NCBI RefSeq assembly: GCF_002994745.2
Contig: NC_037089.1
Coordinates: forward strand, 83,972,347 to 84,036,346
DNA: 64,000 bases
Source: Rosa chinensis
Lineage: Eukaryota; Streptophyta; Magnoliopsida; Rosales; Rosaceae
Direction of reading: 5' to 3'
Part shown: one piece after another, positions 1 to 11,545 of the stretch
Layout of the letters: each line of letters starts with the position of its first letter
How positions within the stretch are numbered: position 1 is the stretch's first letter
Notes under the pieces: model-generated
The model's input: the letters and a program-made list of their open reading frames with translations, nothing else
Told to the model about the DNA's origin: nothing
Databases searched by the model: none
Translations under genes and position numbers: made by a program

Positions 1-292
1 AATTCATCTCAGTGAGCCCTAACTCAATCCGATCCCTAAAGCATAAGTGACCGTTATGTTCTAACAGTAATATTCTTTAACTAATATATTAAATCTGAAC
101 TCGGGTTTGGGCCTATTTACTTAATGAATTGGATTAGTACTAAAACCGGGTTAACAACACTTAAGGCATGCTTTACTCTAAATACAAAATATATTTTATT
201 TTCCAGAAAATAATTTTCACAGTATGGTTTTCTGAATCAAAACAAAAACGTATGATATGTGTTTTATGAAATTCCTAAGCTCTGATACCATT
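1..292 (-). mobile_element. 5' internal end of an LTR retrotransposon (off the left edge)
   Basis: Read on the minus strand, 280-291 is the tRNA-Met primer binding site core TGGTATCAGAGC, two bases inside an LTR terminus (ACA) at 293. The element therefore runs leftward out of the window, with its 5' LTR on the right. No open frame is visible in these 292 bases, as expected for a leader. The superfamily cannot be told from this piece; the PBS type fits Ty1/copia. Confidence 0.6.
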
Positions 293-738
293 TGTTAAAT
301 CATGATGCAATAACAGTATACATCAAACAACCAAGATCACCACATATAACAACATATCAAAAACAAATAATCCAATTGCACAACATCCACACAATCTGCA
401 TAATAGCTTTCCTAGTGGCATTAGGACTCCACCTGGATCAATGACGCTCTGCATCCCAACAGAAACAGTTTGGCCTAGGTTTGATATCCTGAGCAACTTG
501 GAACAAGGATTGAATAGCAGCAGAACTTGAGCAAAAAACCTTCTGTATGTCAACACCAAAAACTTCAGAATGGGGCTGAACAAAATGCTAAAACTGGTGA
601 TGAATACAGGGACTTTGCTCCCTATTTATATTAAAGTCCCTATTTATATTGGCCAATAAACCCGAGCTGTACTCATCCCATAAGGAGTCCAATACTTGCT
701 TCATGTTTATCTTGATAGAAGACTTGTTGTTTATCACA
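293..738 (-). repeat. Probable 5' LTR of the leftmost retrotransposon
   Basis: The LTR side next to the PBS starts TGTTAAAT at 293. A TATA-like sequence lies on the minus strand near 616-640, inside a short local duplication of a CCCTATTTATAT motif, as expected of an LTR promoter. The far border is uncertain; TCACA at 734-738 is the best terminus because it gives a TGTG...AACA pair on the minus strand. No second LTR or target duplication is available to confirm it. Confidence 0.45.
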
Positions 739-832
739 AATACTCGATGTAATTCATGTTAATTACTAATGAGCTTCCTACTTCTATTAAGAGACATACT
801 TCTCAATTGATGACCAGAATTAGAGTTATGAT

Positions 833-1023
833 TGTAAAAGTAAAAATGGATTGGAATTGGTCTACTCATTTCATTCATAACCCCTTTATATAGGGATAGG
901 ATTACAACGGAAATATCAATTACATTGATGATACTAAATGCTGATTGAGCTGTGATATGTAATTGCTTAATTCCCTCTTCCTGTTTCTTTGACTAAGGCA
1001 TATAATGTGCTTTTCCTTTAACA
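833..1023 (-). repeat. copia-1 3' LTR
   Basis: It begins TGTAAAAG and ends TTTAACA on the plus strand and matches 8118-8333 along its whole length with indels. The polypurine tract follows at once (CTCCCCC at 1024-1030 on the plus strand), which fixes this copy as the 3' LTR of a minus-strand element. Confidence 0.85.
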
Positions 1024-1209
1024 CTCCCCCTTGTGCCAAGTCAAAGACGAAATGGTGTATGAGTTGTTGCCTCACTAAAAACCTTGCCAAGTAACAATAA
1101 AAACCATGTGGGACAAAAATAAAACTTGGTCGAAGGAAAAGAGCACAACGCACCTTCTATATTTGAGAACGACATGTGTGTGTTAGACTCCCCCTGATCG
1201 TTATATTAA

Positions 1210-1827
1210 TCAAGTGAGTTTGGAAAGTCTTCGCATTCCTATGCTTTTCACATGTTTCTCAGATGTGGCCTTAGGCAGTGATTTGGTGAACAAATCTGCC
1301 ACATTCTCCTCAGACCTTACTTGATTCACTTGAATCTTGAGAAGGGTCAGTTGTTGCTGATTGTAGAACAACTTTGGCGATATGTATTTTGTGTTATCAC
1401 CCTTAATACAACCTAGCTTCATCTGTTCGATGCAAGCTGTATTGTGTTCATAAATGCAAGTAGGCTCTTCAGTGGCAGAACTCAAACCACTAATCCCTCG
1501 AATATGTGCAATGATAGTTCTTAACCATACACACTCACGAACCGCCTCATGTAATACAATGATCTCTGAGTGGTTCGAGGAGGTAGCCACAAGGGTTTGC
1601 TTAATTGATCTCCAAGATATTGTCGTGTTCCCATTGATAAATACATAACCAATTTGGGAACGACCTTTATGTGGGTCAGAGAGATACCCAGCATCAGCAA
1701 AACCAACCAAAACATCATTTGGCGTTTCGGTGTAGTGAGTGGCACTTTCGCCATCAATATTTTCTTCAGGGATTGCAGTTCCATGTGCGGTCCCTCTTGT
1801 CTCTCTGTAGGGAAAGAACAGTCTCAA
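1210..1827 (-). pseudogene. copia-1 pol, RNase H part
   Basis: This 205-codon frame encodes the C-terminal RNase H domain of a copia polyprotein. Motifs include FADAGYLSDP with the first catalytic Asp, ISWRSIKQ, and a SNHSEI segment holding the catalytic Glu. The copia C-terminal signature VADLFTKSLP follows. It is separated from the reverse transcriptase frame upstream (1842-2693) by a frame break, so the polyprotein is not continuous. Confidence 0.85.
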
Positions 1828-1841
1828 GTCAATGGTCCCTT

Positions 1842-2693
1842 TTAGGTATCGAAGATGTTCTTGATACCATTCCAGTGACGCTGCGTTGACGCTAAGCTAA
1901 ATCTAGCTAACAAGTTCATTGAGAATGCAATGTCTGGTCGAGTACATTGGGCTAAGTACAATAATGCGCCTATTGCACTTAGGTAGGGAATTTCAGCTCC
2001 CAACACCTCTTCGTCATCTTCCTTCGGAAGAAATGGATCTTTCTTTGTATCCAAACTTCGACCGATCATAGGAGTGCTAGCGGGATGCGCTTTGTCCATG
2101 TTAAATCGCCTGAGCATCTTTTGGACATAGGCAGACTGGTGGATTAGTATTCCACAAACTCGGTGTTCTAGTTCAAGGTCTAGACAGAATCGAGTTTTCC
2201 CAAGATCCTTCATCTCAAATTCGGATTTCAAGTAACTCGCGGTTTCTCTTATTTCATCAAGAGTACCTATTATGTTCATATCATCGACATATACTGCTAC
2301 AATTGCAAATCCGGAACTTGTTTTCTTTATGAATACGCAGGGGCATAGTTCATCATTCTTATATCCCTTCCCAATCAAGTAGTCACTTAAACGGGTATAC
2401 CACATCCGCCCAGATTGTTTCAATCCGTAAAGTGAGCGTTTCAACCTAATTGCAAACGCACTCCGTGGTTTAGAGTCACTTGACTTGGGTAATGTGAGGC
2501 CATCAGGCACTTTCATATATATCTCTGAATCTAGATCCCCATAGAGATATGCAGTCACCACATCCATGAGCTGCATTTCCAGTCCTTCGGAAACTACTAG
2601 GCTAACTAAGTAGCGGAACGTTATAACGTCCATTACGGGAGAGTATGTCTCCTCGTAGTCAATTCCAGGGCGTTGGGAGAAACCTTGTGCCAC
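1842..2693 (-). pseudogene. copia-1 pol, reverse transcriptase part
   Basis: This 283-codon frame carries the copia reverse transcriptase core: MAQGFSQRPGIDYEETYSPV near the start, VTAYLYGDLD, LKRSLYGLKQSGRMW and the catalytic AVYVDDM motif, then KDLGKTRFCLDLE. It ends with the connection to RNase H (YLAQCTRPDIAFS). It would synthesise element cDNA in the virus-like particle. The frame breaks on both sides mark pol as inactivated, although this segment alone is open. Confidence 0.9.
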
Positions 2694-2754
2694 AAGGCGA
2701 GCCTTATACCTCAGGACTTCATTCTTCTCATTACGCTTTCTAACAAAGACCCAT

Positions 2755-3825
2755 TTATGTCCTACAGGCTTTACACTTGGTGGGGGTTAGCACTACCGGA
2801 CCAAATACCTGTCTCTTTGTCAGAGAATCTAATTCTGCCTGGATTGCTTCTTTCCATTTAGGCCAATCTGCTCTTTGTTGACATTCTGCAACAGAGCGTG
2901 GTTCGATATCATCGTGCTCTATGATTTCCTGAGAAACAGTGTATGCAAATACATCATCAATGTGTATGGAAGATCTTTCTATCAACTCATACGCACTCTC
3001 ATAATCCATTGAGATTTCTTTGTTCTCTGGAATCATTTCAAACATCGGAGCGTCCTCCAGTATTGATTCATTACATAGCTATAATCAGAGACAATCTCAT
3101 GAGAGGGATTCTCTACATTGATGATTAATGGATCGGTTTGTGCCTTACTCGCCCTCTTCTTCCTCGGGTGAGTGTCAATCGAACCTAGTGGCCTCCCCGG
3201 CCCTCTTCCTTTGAGGAGCCACAGCCTCAACCATACCTCCACTAAGTGTGGTTGTAGTGCCTCTATCTGCGGCACCGTGCCCCTTGTTGGGGGCTTCTAA
3301 CCTTGCAGGCACATTTGCAGCTGGTATATGTGATCTCGTCACTTTTGCGATATCAGAAAACGCATCAGGCATCAAATCTGCTACTTTTTGAAGATTGATT
3401 ATTCTTTTCACTTCACTTTCACATTGTGAAGTGCGGGGATCAAAATGAGACAGAGTGGGAACAAACCACGACAATTCCTGTCGTTCCCTTGGAAGATCCT
3501 TTTTCCTATCTCCCCCTAACGACGGGAAGACTGTCTCATCAAAGTGACAATCCGCAAATCGAGCGGTAAAGAGATCGCCTGTCAAAGGTTCCAAATAGCG
3601 GATAATCGTTGGAGATTCGTATCCAACATAAATACTTAATCGTCTCTGAGGACCAATTTTAGTGCGCTGTGGGGGCGCAATAGGCACATATACGGCACAA
3701 CCAAATATGCGTAAGTGTGAAATGTCAGGCTCATATCCAGTTACCAACTGGTACGCAGAAAATGGTTGGCCAGCAGTGGGTCTGAAACAAATGAGTAAAG
3801 CTGCGTGCAATATTGCAAACCCCAT
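2755..3825 (-). pseudogene. copia-1 pol, integrase C-terminal region and linker
   Basis: Three overlapping frames (2755-3045, 3033-3275, 3175-3825) together cover the integrase C-terminal region and the linker to reverse transcriptase. The recognisable signature is PFSAYQLVTGYEPDISHLRI followed by FGCAVYVPI and the YVGYESPTIIRYLEP segment. At least two frameshifts lie here. The end nearest RT contains WPKWKEAIQAELDSL, the usual copia start of RT. Confidence 0.85.
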
Positions 3826-3962
3826 GCAGATATAGGTAAGTTGGTGTGCATAACCAATGCCCTAGCCACCATCTGTAGTCTTTTGATGGTGGCTTCTGCG
3901 AGACCATTTTGTGTATGTACATGGGGTACAGGATGCTCTACATCGATCCCAATAGATATGCA

Positions 3963-4616
3963 CTAATCATCAAATGTTTTTGATGTAAACTCTCCAGCAT
4001 TATCAAGCCTTATAGACTTGATAGGGTGATCAGGGTGGTGAGCCCTTAAGCGTATAATCTGTGCTAGGAGTTTTGCAAATGCAGCATTTCTTGTGGACAA
4101 TAAAACGACATGTGACCAGCGTGTCGAGGCATCCACCAGAACCATAAAGTACTTGAATGGTCTGCATTCTGGATGGATAGGTCCACAGATGTCTCCTTGT
4201 ATCCTTTGTAAGAATGGAATATTTTGTTTTGTATCTTTAGCATAGGAAGGTCTCGATCCTGTTTTTGCTAAAGTGCAGGCTTTGCAAAACGAGTGATGTG
4301 CCTTTGAAATAGTCAATGAGGCATAATGGGGTGGAGGTACTGTTTCTGGTACTTCAGAATGTAATGGCTGTATTTGACTAATACGAGGACCGACACCTTT
4401 CAGTGTGGCGGATTTTTCTCCCATTTTATTTTTCACTCGAAAGAAGGGATGTCCGTGTGAATTTTTCAAAATGCGGATCATCATGTCACGACCAGGGTGC
4501 CCTAGGCGGTCATGCCAAAGCCTGTATGAGTTAGTGTCCCACATTTCATTGTTGGTGACAACATATGATTCAATGATCTGAATTGTAGTGAGGTACAGTC
4601 TACTAGATTGACTCAT
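3963..4616 (-). pseudogene. copia-1 pol, integrase zinc-binding and catalytic core
   Basis: This 217-codon frame begins with the GAG-pre-integrase/integrase N-terminal domain: HDRLGHPG supplies the two His and SFCKACTLAK the two Cys. The catalytic core follows, with Asp in IQGDICGPI and the second Asp in RLDNAGEF. The rest of the core, including the Glu region, lies beyond a frame break at about 3963. Integrase would insert element cDNA; this copy could not without restoration of the frame. Confidence 0.88.
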
Positions 4617-4646
4617 AAGTTTCTCTAAAATGTGTTTCCTTCCACA

Positions 4647-4862
4647 TTAATTAGAGGTAATATAAAGGTGTTCAATTTCATTCTCACAGTGTGTTTGTAC
4701 ATGATAACCGTTGGCACGAATATCTTTGAAACTTAACAAGGTTCGATTAGCTCTAGGTGCATATAGAGCTTCTGTGACTTTAACTGTTGTGCCATTAGGC
4801 AGCAAAAATTTGGCAGTTCCTCGCCCTTTTATTACTTGTGATGATCCAATCATCGTAGTCAC
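4647..4862 (-). pseudogene. copia-1 protease-region fragment
   Basis: A 71-codon frame between gag and integrase resembles the segment after the aspartic protease active site of copia polyproteins. Examples are IKGRGTAKFLLPNGT and the LYAPRANRTLLSFKDI signature (usually written LYVPxxxxNLLSV). The catalytic DSG/DTG part would lie upstream at 4863-5000, where the frame is broken; the plus-strand text there still suggests a copia protease, but no clean motif is open. Confidence 0.7.
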
Positions 4863-5351
4863 AGAGGAATTATAGGCTATTAATTCAATAAATAATTGCC
4901 TATTCCTTTATATGGTGTGGGTAGTCCCACTATCAACTAAGCACTCGATTTCTCCTCGATTCATTCCTACAAATAAATGGGATATATTATTAATTTTTGA
5001 AAATATAACTCATATTCTTTAGAGCATGACTATTTTAGTAGAATGAATTTTTTTTTTTTTCATTCTAATAATAATAATTTTTTTCTCTAGATGTATTGCT
5101 TTACATCTTTATAGTGCTTTTTTGAACCATGTGAATATGTGTGGTACATAAAAATCGAATAAATTCAATGCTTCAGAATAAAATCCGAAATTTATTAATA
5201 AGCCAACGATAATCAAATCAAGGTCTTATTCAGAAATCTAATTCAAATAATTATTGAAATAAACTTTAAGACTACGTAATAGTCTAATTAAGAAAGAGTG
5301 AGGCATTATGCCTTCACAACTATGTTTGGAAAATAGAATAAATAAAGTAGA

Positions 5352-6449
5352 TCAGTCAAAATCTGAAGCATCCATTGACTGAGCAAGTTCCTTGTTGCCA
5401 TTGAAGTCTGCAATTGTGAGGTTGACATCTGGGTCATTGCCTCCTTCTTCCATATAGTGAGCCTCTTGTTCTTGAGACTCCTTATACCTCTTGTAATTGG
5501 CTGCTACTCTGTTGCTTGCTTGACAGTTCTTGTACCAATGCCCCATGACTCCACACCTATAGCATGGTTCATTGCCAACTCTACCCTGTTTGACTGAAGG
5601 GTTCTTAGGTGCCCTTTGCACCTTGTTTCCATGACCACTAGGGCCAGCACCACCATCTCTGCCCCATACATTTGGAGGGCCTCCACGACCCATACCCGGA
5701 CCTCCACGGCCCATACCAGGACCCCCACGTCCCTTGCCACGTGGTGCATTGTTGCCACGTGGGTAGGGATCAACACGTCCAACCCTCTTTTCATTGGGGT
5801 TCTTTCCACCTTTGACTTTGCCATAATTAGCCTCAGGAATTTTCTTTGTCCCAACGGGTCTGGCATTGTTGCTCAAAAGAACTTCATTGTGCCTCTCAGC
5901 CACTTGCAGTACGTTGATCAGTTTATTGAAGGTTGTGATTCTTTTATTATCATACTCCAGCCTATACTGGTTCGCTAGTATAATTGCTGAAGTAGGAAAG
6001 GTGGAAAGAGTGTTTTGGATCATATCATCTTCTGTGAGTTCCTTTCCACATAAATTTAGACGTGCCTTTAGGCGCAACATGTCTTTGTTGAAGTCATTGA
6101 CCCTTTTGTAGTCAAGCAAGCGGATTTCATTCCACTGAACAGTCAATTCTGGGAGCAAGGTGTCATGAATGTTCCCAAAACGTCCCTTAAGGGCATCCCA
6201 CAATTCTTTGGGTGTCTTCAACTGGAGGTATTCCCAACGTAGGCTAGGATCAATATGTCGCCTTAAAAACATTAAGGCATTTGCTTTTATCTTATCAGAC
6301 AGTCCATCGTCTTTGGGGTCAGTGGTAGTTTTGATGGTGGCAGTGTATTCTTTTGCCACAAATGCGGTTTCTACATCGGAAACCCAACGGTGGTACTCAA
6401 GTCCTTCTGAGTCCAAAATGTCAAATTCAGGTCGAGTTGGATCAGCCAT
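5352..6449 (-). CDS. copia-1 Gag-like nucleocapsid protein
   Basis: An intact 365-codon gag frame. The N-terminal two thirds matches the plant UBN2/retrotransposon gag family (ILDSEGLEYHRWVSDVETAF, then SLRWEYLQLKTPKELWDALK). A Gly/Arg-rich stretch with repeated GMGRGGP units follows. One CCHC zinc knuckle, CYRCGVMGHWYKNC, lies near residues 300-315. It would package element RNA in virus-like particles. The start at 6449 is the first ATG before the conserved MADPTRPEFDILDSEG segment. It is the only element gene here that is still fully open. Confidence 0.9.
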   Translation of the reverse strand: MADPTRPEFDILDSEGLEYHRWVSDVETAFVAKEYTATIKTTTDPKDDGLSDKIKANALMFLRRHIDPSLRWEYLQLKTPKELWDALKGRFGNIHDTLLPELTVQWNEIRLLDYKRVNDFNKDMLRLKARLNLCGKELTEDDMIQNTLSTFPTSAIILANQYRLEYDNKRITTFNKLINVLQVAERHNEVLLSNNARPVGTKKIPEANYGKVKGGKNPNEKRVGRVDPYPRGNNAPRGKGRGGPGMGRGGPGMGRGGPPNVWGRDGGAGPSGHGNKVQRAPKNPSVKQGRVGNEPCYRCGVMGHWYKNCQASNRVAANYKRYKESQEQEAHYMEEGGNDPDVNLTIADFNGNKELAQSMDASDFD

Positions 6450-8117
6450 CTACAGCAACAAGAGAGAAGATATAAATTACGCAGTCACAAAAGACATCCA
6501 CGTGTATTATTTTCCAAACAATATGAATTAGATTTCAAGACCAAGATTCATAATGGTCACACATTTTTTTTTTTCGATGCTATGTGAAAATACTTTATCA
6601 CAGTGATGTTGTGTGTATAAATGCGCATGAATTTTCATTATCATGGCAAAGCATAATTTTATATGTTGTATGACAAAAATAACTATAACACATTTAATAA
6701 TAAAACATAGTATATATAAAAATAAATGACATGGCTTGTTCGAGATTTTACAAATATACAATAAATTATATACTACATATAACAATGGCAAGAATATATC
6801 ATGCATAACATAAAATACAAATGAGAGCATAATCTAAAGGCATGCTTAGGAATAATTTATATAAGGATAAATCATGCTTAAAGGTAATTATATAAAACAT
6901 AAAAACAAGGCATGCTGAAAATGTTTAAAATTATCTAATTAAACATGCTTAATAACAAAATATAATAAAGGTATAAACAATAAGGTATAAAACATGCGTA
7001 AAAATAAATAAATTTCACATGCTTTAGATTCCACGAATATATATCACATATAGAACAAGCAATAAAATAGCATGCTCAAAAATAAAAAAAAATTAAAAAA
7101 AATCTAATTATAAATATACCATGGTATGAAAATAAAAGATAACATACTTGGTTTCGAGAAAAACGATCCTAACGCACGCGCGTGTTGATGCAGGCGTGCG
7201 ATGTTTGTATGCTTGAGAAAAACTGGGCCGCTTCCTCTTTCTTTTGAGCCTTGTTTTTTTTTTTTTTTTTCGATCTGGGCTCTGCTCTCTGAACTGGCCC
7301 TTTACTTTGGGTCAAGTTTTTTTTTTTTTTTTCTGTTTCTGTTTTTTTTCTCTGGGCCTTCTGTTTTCTGAGCTTTCTGTTTTTTTTCTTTTTCTTTTCT
7401 TTTCTGGGCCTGCTCCCCCTTTTTTTTTTCAGAGCCTTCTTTTTTTCTCTTTCTGGGCCGGGTCCTTACTTCGGCCCGAGTTGCCTCCTTTTTTTTTCTT
7501 CTTCTTCTTCTTCTTCCTCCGGCTTGCCTTCCTTCTGGTGTACGAGCGGGGTTGTTACGTCGTTTGCGATCAGTGGTTGCGGCGACAGTGGGGAGCGACG
7601 GTGGACTGGAAGCGCAGAGATGGGTTGCTGGAGGCTGCAAAGGTGCTGGGTTGGTGCAGATCGCGGGTTAGGAGGCGCTGTGGCAGATGGGTTGTGCAGT
7701 GAAGGCGGGCTGCTGCAAGATGGTCTGCGACTGGGCTGCAGACGGGGATGCAAGGGTGCTGCGAGGCGAGGCTAGGCTGATGAACAGCGATGAATCCGAT
7801 CTGGGTCTGATGAAGGACGGCGCCGCTTGGTGAACGTGCAGGCAGATGCGGTGCTGGGCTGGGCTGTCCGGAGGAGGAGCGGGCAGCCGGTCTGGACGAT
7901 GATTTGCGGTGCTCTGGGTGTGGAGAGCAATTGGCTGGCCGGTCTGTGGAAAAAAGAGCTGAGGCTGGGCTGGGCTGTGCGGAGGGATGGCCGTGGAGGC
8001 TGCTGCAAATTTTGATTTTTTTTTTGTTTGATCGGCGGCAGAAAAGAAAAAAGTTTTTCTTCTTTAGGGTTTGGGTTTTTTTTTTCTTGGCTAATTGCTC
8101 TGAGCGTGCTGATAACG
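6450..8117 (-). other. copia-1 untranslated leader, with low-complexity and GC-rich blocks
   Basis: A 1.67-kb leader between the 5' LTR and gag, long for a copia element. Next to the LTR, the minus-strand sequence TTATCAGCACGCTC occupies the PBS position and shares only the ATCAG core with the usual tRNA-Met PBS. Bases 7240-7515 are long T-rich tracts on the plus strand (purine-rich on the element's strand). Bases 7530-8020 are markedly GC-rich, unlike their surroundings. Short frames here are low-complexity and match nothing I recognise. Confidence 0.6.
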
Positions 8118-8333
8118 TGTAAAAGTAAAAATGGAGATTGGAATGGTCTGTTCATTTCATTTCATAGTCCATTTATATAGGGAAGAAATTACAACGGAAA
8201 TAATGTTTACAATTATGATATTAAATACTGATTGATCTACCTTTCATGCTAATTGATTGGCAATCACTAATTCTTTGATTCCCTCTTCGTCAGTTACTTT
8301 GACGAAGGCACATAATATGTTTTTCCTTTAACA
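8118..8333 (-). repeat. copia-1 5' LTR
   Basis: It starts TGTAAAAG and ends TTTAACA on the plus strand, and a TTTATATAGGGA promoter-like motif is shared with 833-1023. It is 25 bp longer than the partner LTR because of an insertion in the second half, in the stretch around CATGCTAATTGATTGGCAATC. Confidence 0.85.
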
Positions 8334-8549
8334 AGAAATCATTTGTCATGACATGCACGTTTGACAATTTTCTCTATCCTAGCAATTAAAATTTAAGAAA
8401 TCATTTTTCATGACTTACTACACACTTCATGAGTTCATGTTAATTAATTACTTAAAGTACCCTATTTTTAGTGCGTTAATTTGATGATTCCGAGTCCAAC
8501 TCGCTGGGTTTCAAAAAGTGCTTAAGAAAACTTCTAATTACTCCTGCAG

Positions 8550-9549
8550 GTTGGTGAGAGAGGTATTCAGATTTCGGGAGGACAGAAGCAAAGAATAGCC
8601 ATTGCACGAGCGATCATCAAGAAACCACGAATACTCCTTCTAGATGAAGCCACCAGTGCGTTAGACTCCGAATCGGAGCGTGTAGTCCAAGAAGCTCTGG
8701 ACAAAGCAGCGGTGGGACGTACGACCATCATCATCGCCCACCGCCTCTCCACCATCCGAAACGCCGACGTCATTGTTGTCGTTCAAAACGGGCAGGTCAT
8801 GGAGACAGGCTCACACGACGAACTATTCCAACGTGAAAATGGCCTCTACACTTCGCTTGTCCGTTTACAACAAACAGATCAAGCACATTCTATTTCAAAC
8901 ATGGACATTCATGACACGAGCAGTCGTAGGCTTTCGATGGTTAGCCTTTCGAGTTCTGCCAACACATTTGAGGGTCGAGCTTCGTCGGTTCATGGTGGGG
9001 AAGATGACACCGTAGAAGTTAAGAAGCTGCCTGTCCCGTCTTTTCAAAGATTGATGGCTTTGAACCTTCCGGAGTGGAAACAAGCGCTTTTGGGGTGCTT
9101 CGGTGCGATATTGTTCGGTGCAGTTCAGCCGCTGTTTGCATTCACTCTGGGGTCGACGGTGTCAGTTTACTTCTTGGCGGAGCACGATGAGATCAAGGAG
9201 AAGACAAGAATCTATTCTCTGTGTTTTGTTGGGTTGGCTATTCTCTCCTTTCTAGTCAACCTTTGCCAGCATTACAACTTTGCCTACATGGGAGAGTACT
9301 TGACTAAGAGAATTAGAGAGAAGATGCTTTCAAAGATACTTACATTTGAAGCTGGGTGGTTTGATCAGGATGAGAATTCCAGTGGTGCCATATGCTCTAG
9401 ACTCGCCAAATTAAGAAGCCAATGTAGTACGTAATTTATCATTTTTATGTTACTAACTTTTACTTTATATTAAGTCAGGTTTTACATGCATGACTACTTT
9501 CAATTAGCTAATTTTTACTAAATTGTTTTATTATTATTATTATTATTCT

Positions 9550-9594
<45 letters not shown>

Positions 9595-11040
9595 CAACTT
9601 CATAGTATAGCCGGTCAATTAATTCCAACTTACAAATGAGGAACGTACCTATTTTCTTGCAGGTGAGATCTTTAGTGGGTGATCGGCTTTCTCTACTTGT
9701 ACAAACCTTCTCAGCTGTGACAGTAGCAGGCACAATGGGTTTGGTCATTGCATGTAGGCTGGCCTCAGTTATGATAGCACTTCAACCCATCACTATTCTG
9801 TGCTTCTACACCAGGTGTATCCTTCTCCAAAGCATGTCAAGCAAAGCCACCAAAGCTCAAGATGAAAGTAGCAAGCTAGCTGCAGAGGCAGTCTCCAACC
9901 TCAGAACCATCACTGCTTTCTCGTCTCAAGACCGCCTGTTGAAAATGCTAGAAAAGGCCCAAGAAGGCCCGCGTAAGGAGAGCATTCGACAATCATGGTT
10001 TGCGGGTATTGCTCTTGGTTGTTCTCAAGGTCTTAACACTATCACCTGGGCTTTTGACTTTTGGTACGGAGGCAAGCTCGTCGCCAAGGGCTACATAACT
10101 GCGAAAGCACTGTTTCGGACGGACATGATATTGCTGAGCACGGGTCGGGTCATTGCGGAAGACCTTGTGAAAGGCTCGGACGCTGTTGCGTCCGTATTTG
10201 ACGTGTTGGACCGGTACACAAATATAGAACCGGAAGACCCGGAAGGTTGCAAGCCCAAAAGTATAACGGGTCATATAGAACTTCATGACATATATTTTGC
10301 GTACCCCACTAGGCCCGATGTGATGATCTTGAAGGGATTCTCAATAAATATCGAAGCGAGAAAATCAACAGCTTTGGTGGGAAAAAGTGGGTCCGGAAAA
10401 TCAACAATCATCGGATTAATTGAGAGATTTTACGATCCACTCAAAGGAGAAGTAAGAATCGATGGTCGAGATATAAAGTCGTACCATCTCAGGACGTTAA
10501 GGAAACACATAGCCTTGGTTAGCCAAGAGCCAACATTATTTTCAGGCACCATATAAGAGAAAACATCATATACGGCATGTCAGATAAGATTGACGAATTG
10601 GAGATAATCGAAGCAGCTAAGGCAGCCAATGCTCATGATTTCATCTCGGGACTCAAGGAGGGATACAACACCTCATGTGGTAACAGAGGAGTACAACTGT
10701 CTGGGGGACAGAAGCAACGCATTGCTATAGCCAGAGCTATATTGAGGAACCCGGTGGTGTTACTATTATAGATGAGGCGACCAGCTCTCTTGATAGTCAA
10801 TCAGAGAAGGTGGTGCAAGATGCGCTAGAGCGCGTGATGGTGGGGAGGATTAGTGTGGTGGTGGCACACAGGTTAAGTACCATACAACACTGTGATCTTA
10901 TCACTGTCCTTGATAAAGGGAGGGTAGTCGAGAAAGGGAGTCACCCGTCTCTTTTGGCCAAAGGGCCTAAGGGTTCTTACTACTCATTGGTTAGCCTGCA
11001 GAGGACACCATCTGTATCAGAGCTTACCAAATTGCCATGA
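8550..11040 (+). pseudogene. ABCB-type (MDR/P-glycoprotein) transporter, 3' half, frameshifted
   Basis: The remnant starts after a splice acceptor at 8549 with NBD1 (ISGGQKQR signature, [11 protein letters not shown]alker [10 protein letters not shown]). The linker, TMD2 (exons about 8550-9430 and 9664-10555), NBD2 Walker A (GKSGSGKST), LSGGQ, Walker B and a normal stop at 11038-11040 follow. TMD1 and the NBD1 Walker A are absent. Three lesions destroy the frame: a net +4 change near 9410 in the LAKDANVV motif, +2 near 10550 after GTI, and +2 near 10768 before DEATSSLD. A few residues are also missing after GRVIAE. The type is closest to plant ABCB15-like plasma-membrane exporters. It is a relic, not a working gene. 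Confidence 0.9.
9543..9586. repeat. AT dinucleotide microsatellite
   Basis: A run of about 15 TA units followed by a short CA run, inside the intron of the ABCB pseudogene. Confidence 0.8.
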
Positions 11041-11155
11041 ACGGCTTTTCATTTCCCCATTAAAATGCTGAGTTCTGAAGGCTTAATTGGTTTCTTGTAG
11101 TAGTGCTATCTTCTACATAAATATTTAAGAGTATTTCCAATGAATAATTCAGTTC

Positions 11156-11545
11156 AAGATCTACGAATAGTTTTGGAGCAAATCGTCGATTGGGGAGTGC
11201 TCCTAGAGTGATTGAGGCTGTTTGGCATCCTCCGATCGTTGGGTGGATCAAGATTAACTCTGATGGTGCTTGGAAGCATACAGAGGGTGTTGGAGGTTTT
11301 GGTGCTGTTTTTCGTGACTTTGAAGATCATGGATGTTCTTGGTGCTTTTTTCTTCCAACATTGACATTCCTAGTTTTAAAGCGGCGGAATTTTGGCAATT
11401 ATAATGACTATTGAACTTGCTTGGGTACATGATTGAAAGCACGTACATTTGGTTAGAGGTCGACTCGTCACTTGTATTAGACTACCTACGTTCTCCTCTG
11501 CTTGTTTTTTGGCAACTTTGTGATCATTGGTTTAATAGTTATTCC
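11156..11545 (+). pseudogene. LINE-type RNase H (RVT_3) fragment
   Basis: From 11190 a frame reads PPIVGWIKINSDGAWKH, then GVGGFGAVFRDFE, the start of a plant RVT_3/RNase H-like domain with its first catalytic Asp (NSDGA). After a frame break, about 11432-11530 continues with TYIWLEVDSSLVLDYL, the DSS motif holding another catalytic Asp. Such domains end plant LINE ORF2 proteins and also occur in stand-alone relics. Both frame breaks and lack of an upstream reverse transcriptase make it a dead fragment. Confidence 0.7.

Larger units (their letters stand above)
833..8333 (-). mobile_element. copia-1: degenerate full-length Ty1/copia retrotransposon
   Basis: Two related LTRs (833-1023 and 8118-8333) bracket gag, protease, integrase, reverse transcriptase and RNase H in the Ty1/copia order, all on the minus strand. 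A purine-rich tract (GGGGGAG on the minus strand, 1024-1030) abuts the 3' LTR. gag is open but pol is broken into several frames, so the copy looks inactive. The bases outside the LTRs (ATGAT and AGAAA) do not form a 5-bp target duplication. The LTRs differ in length (191 and 216 bp) and by many substitutions, so insertion is old or the two ends come from different copies. Confidence 0.9.

Noticed and set aside
7244..7775. Long frames over 7244-7775 on both strands as proteins
   Set aside because: They are translations of T-rich and GA-rich low-complexity tracts (runs of Phe, Lys or Arg) in the copia-1 leader.
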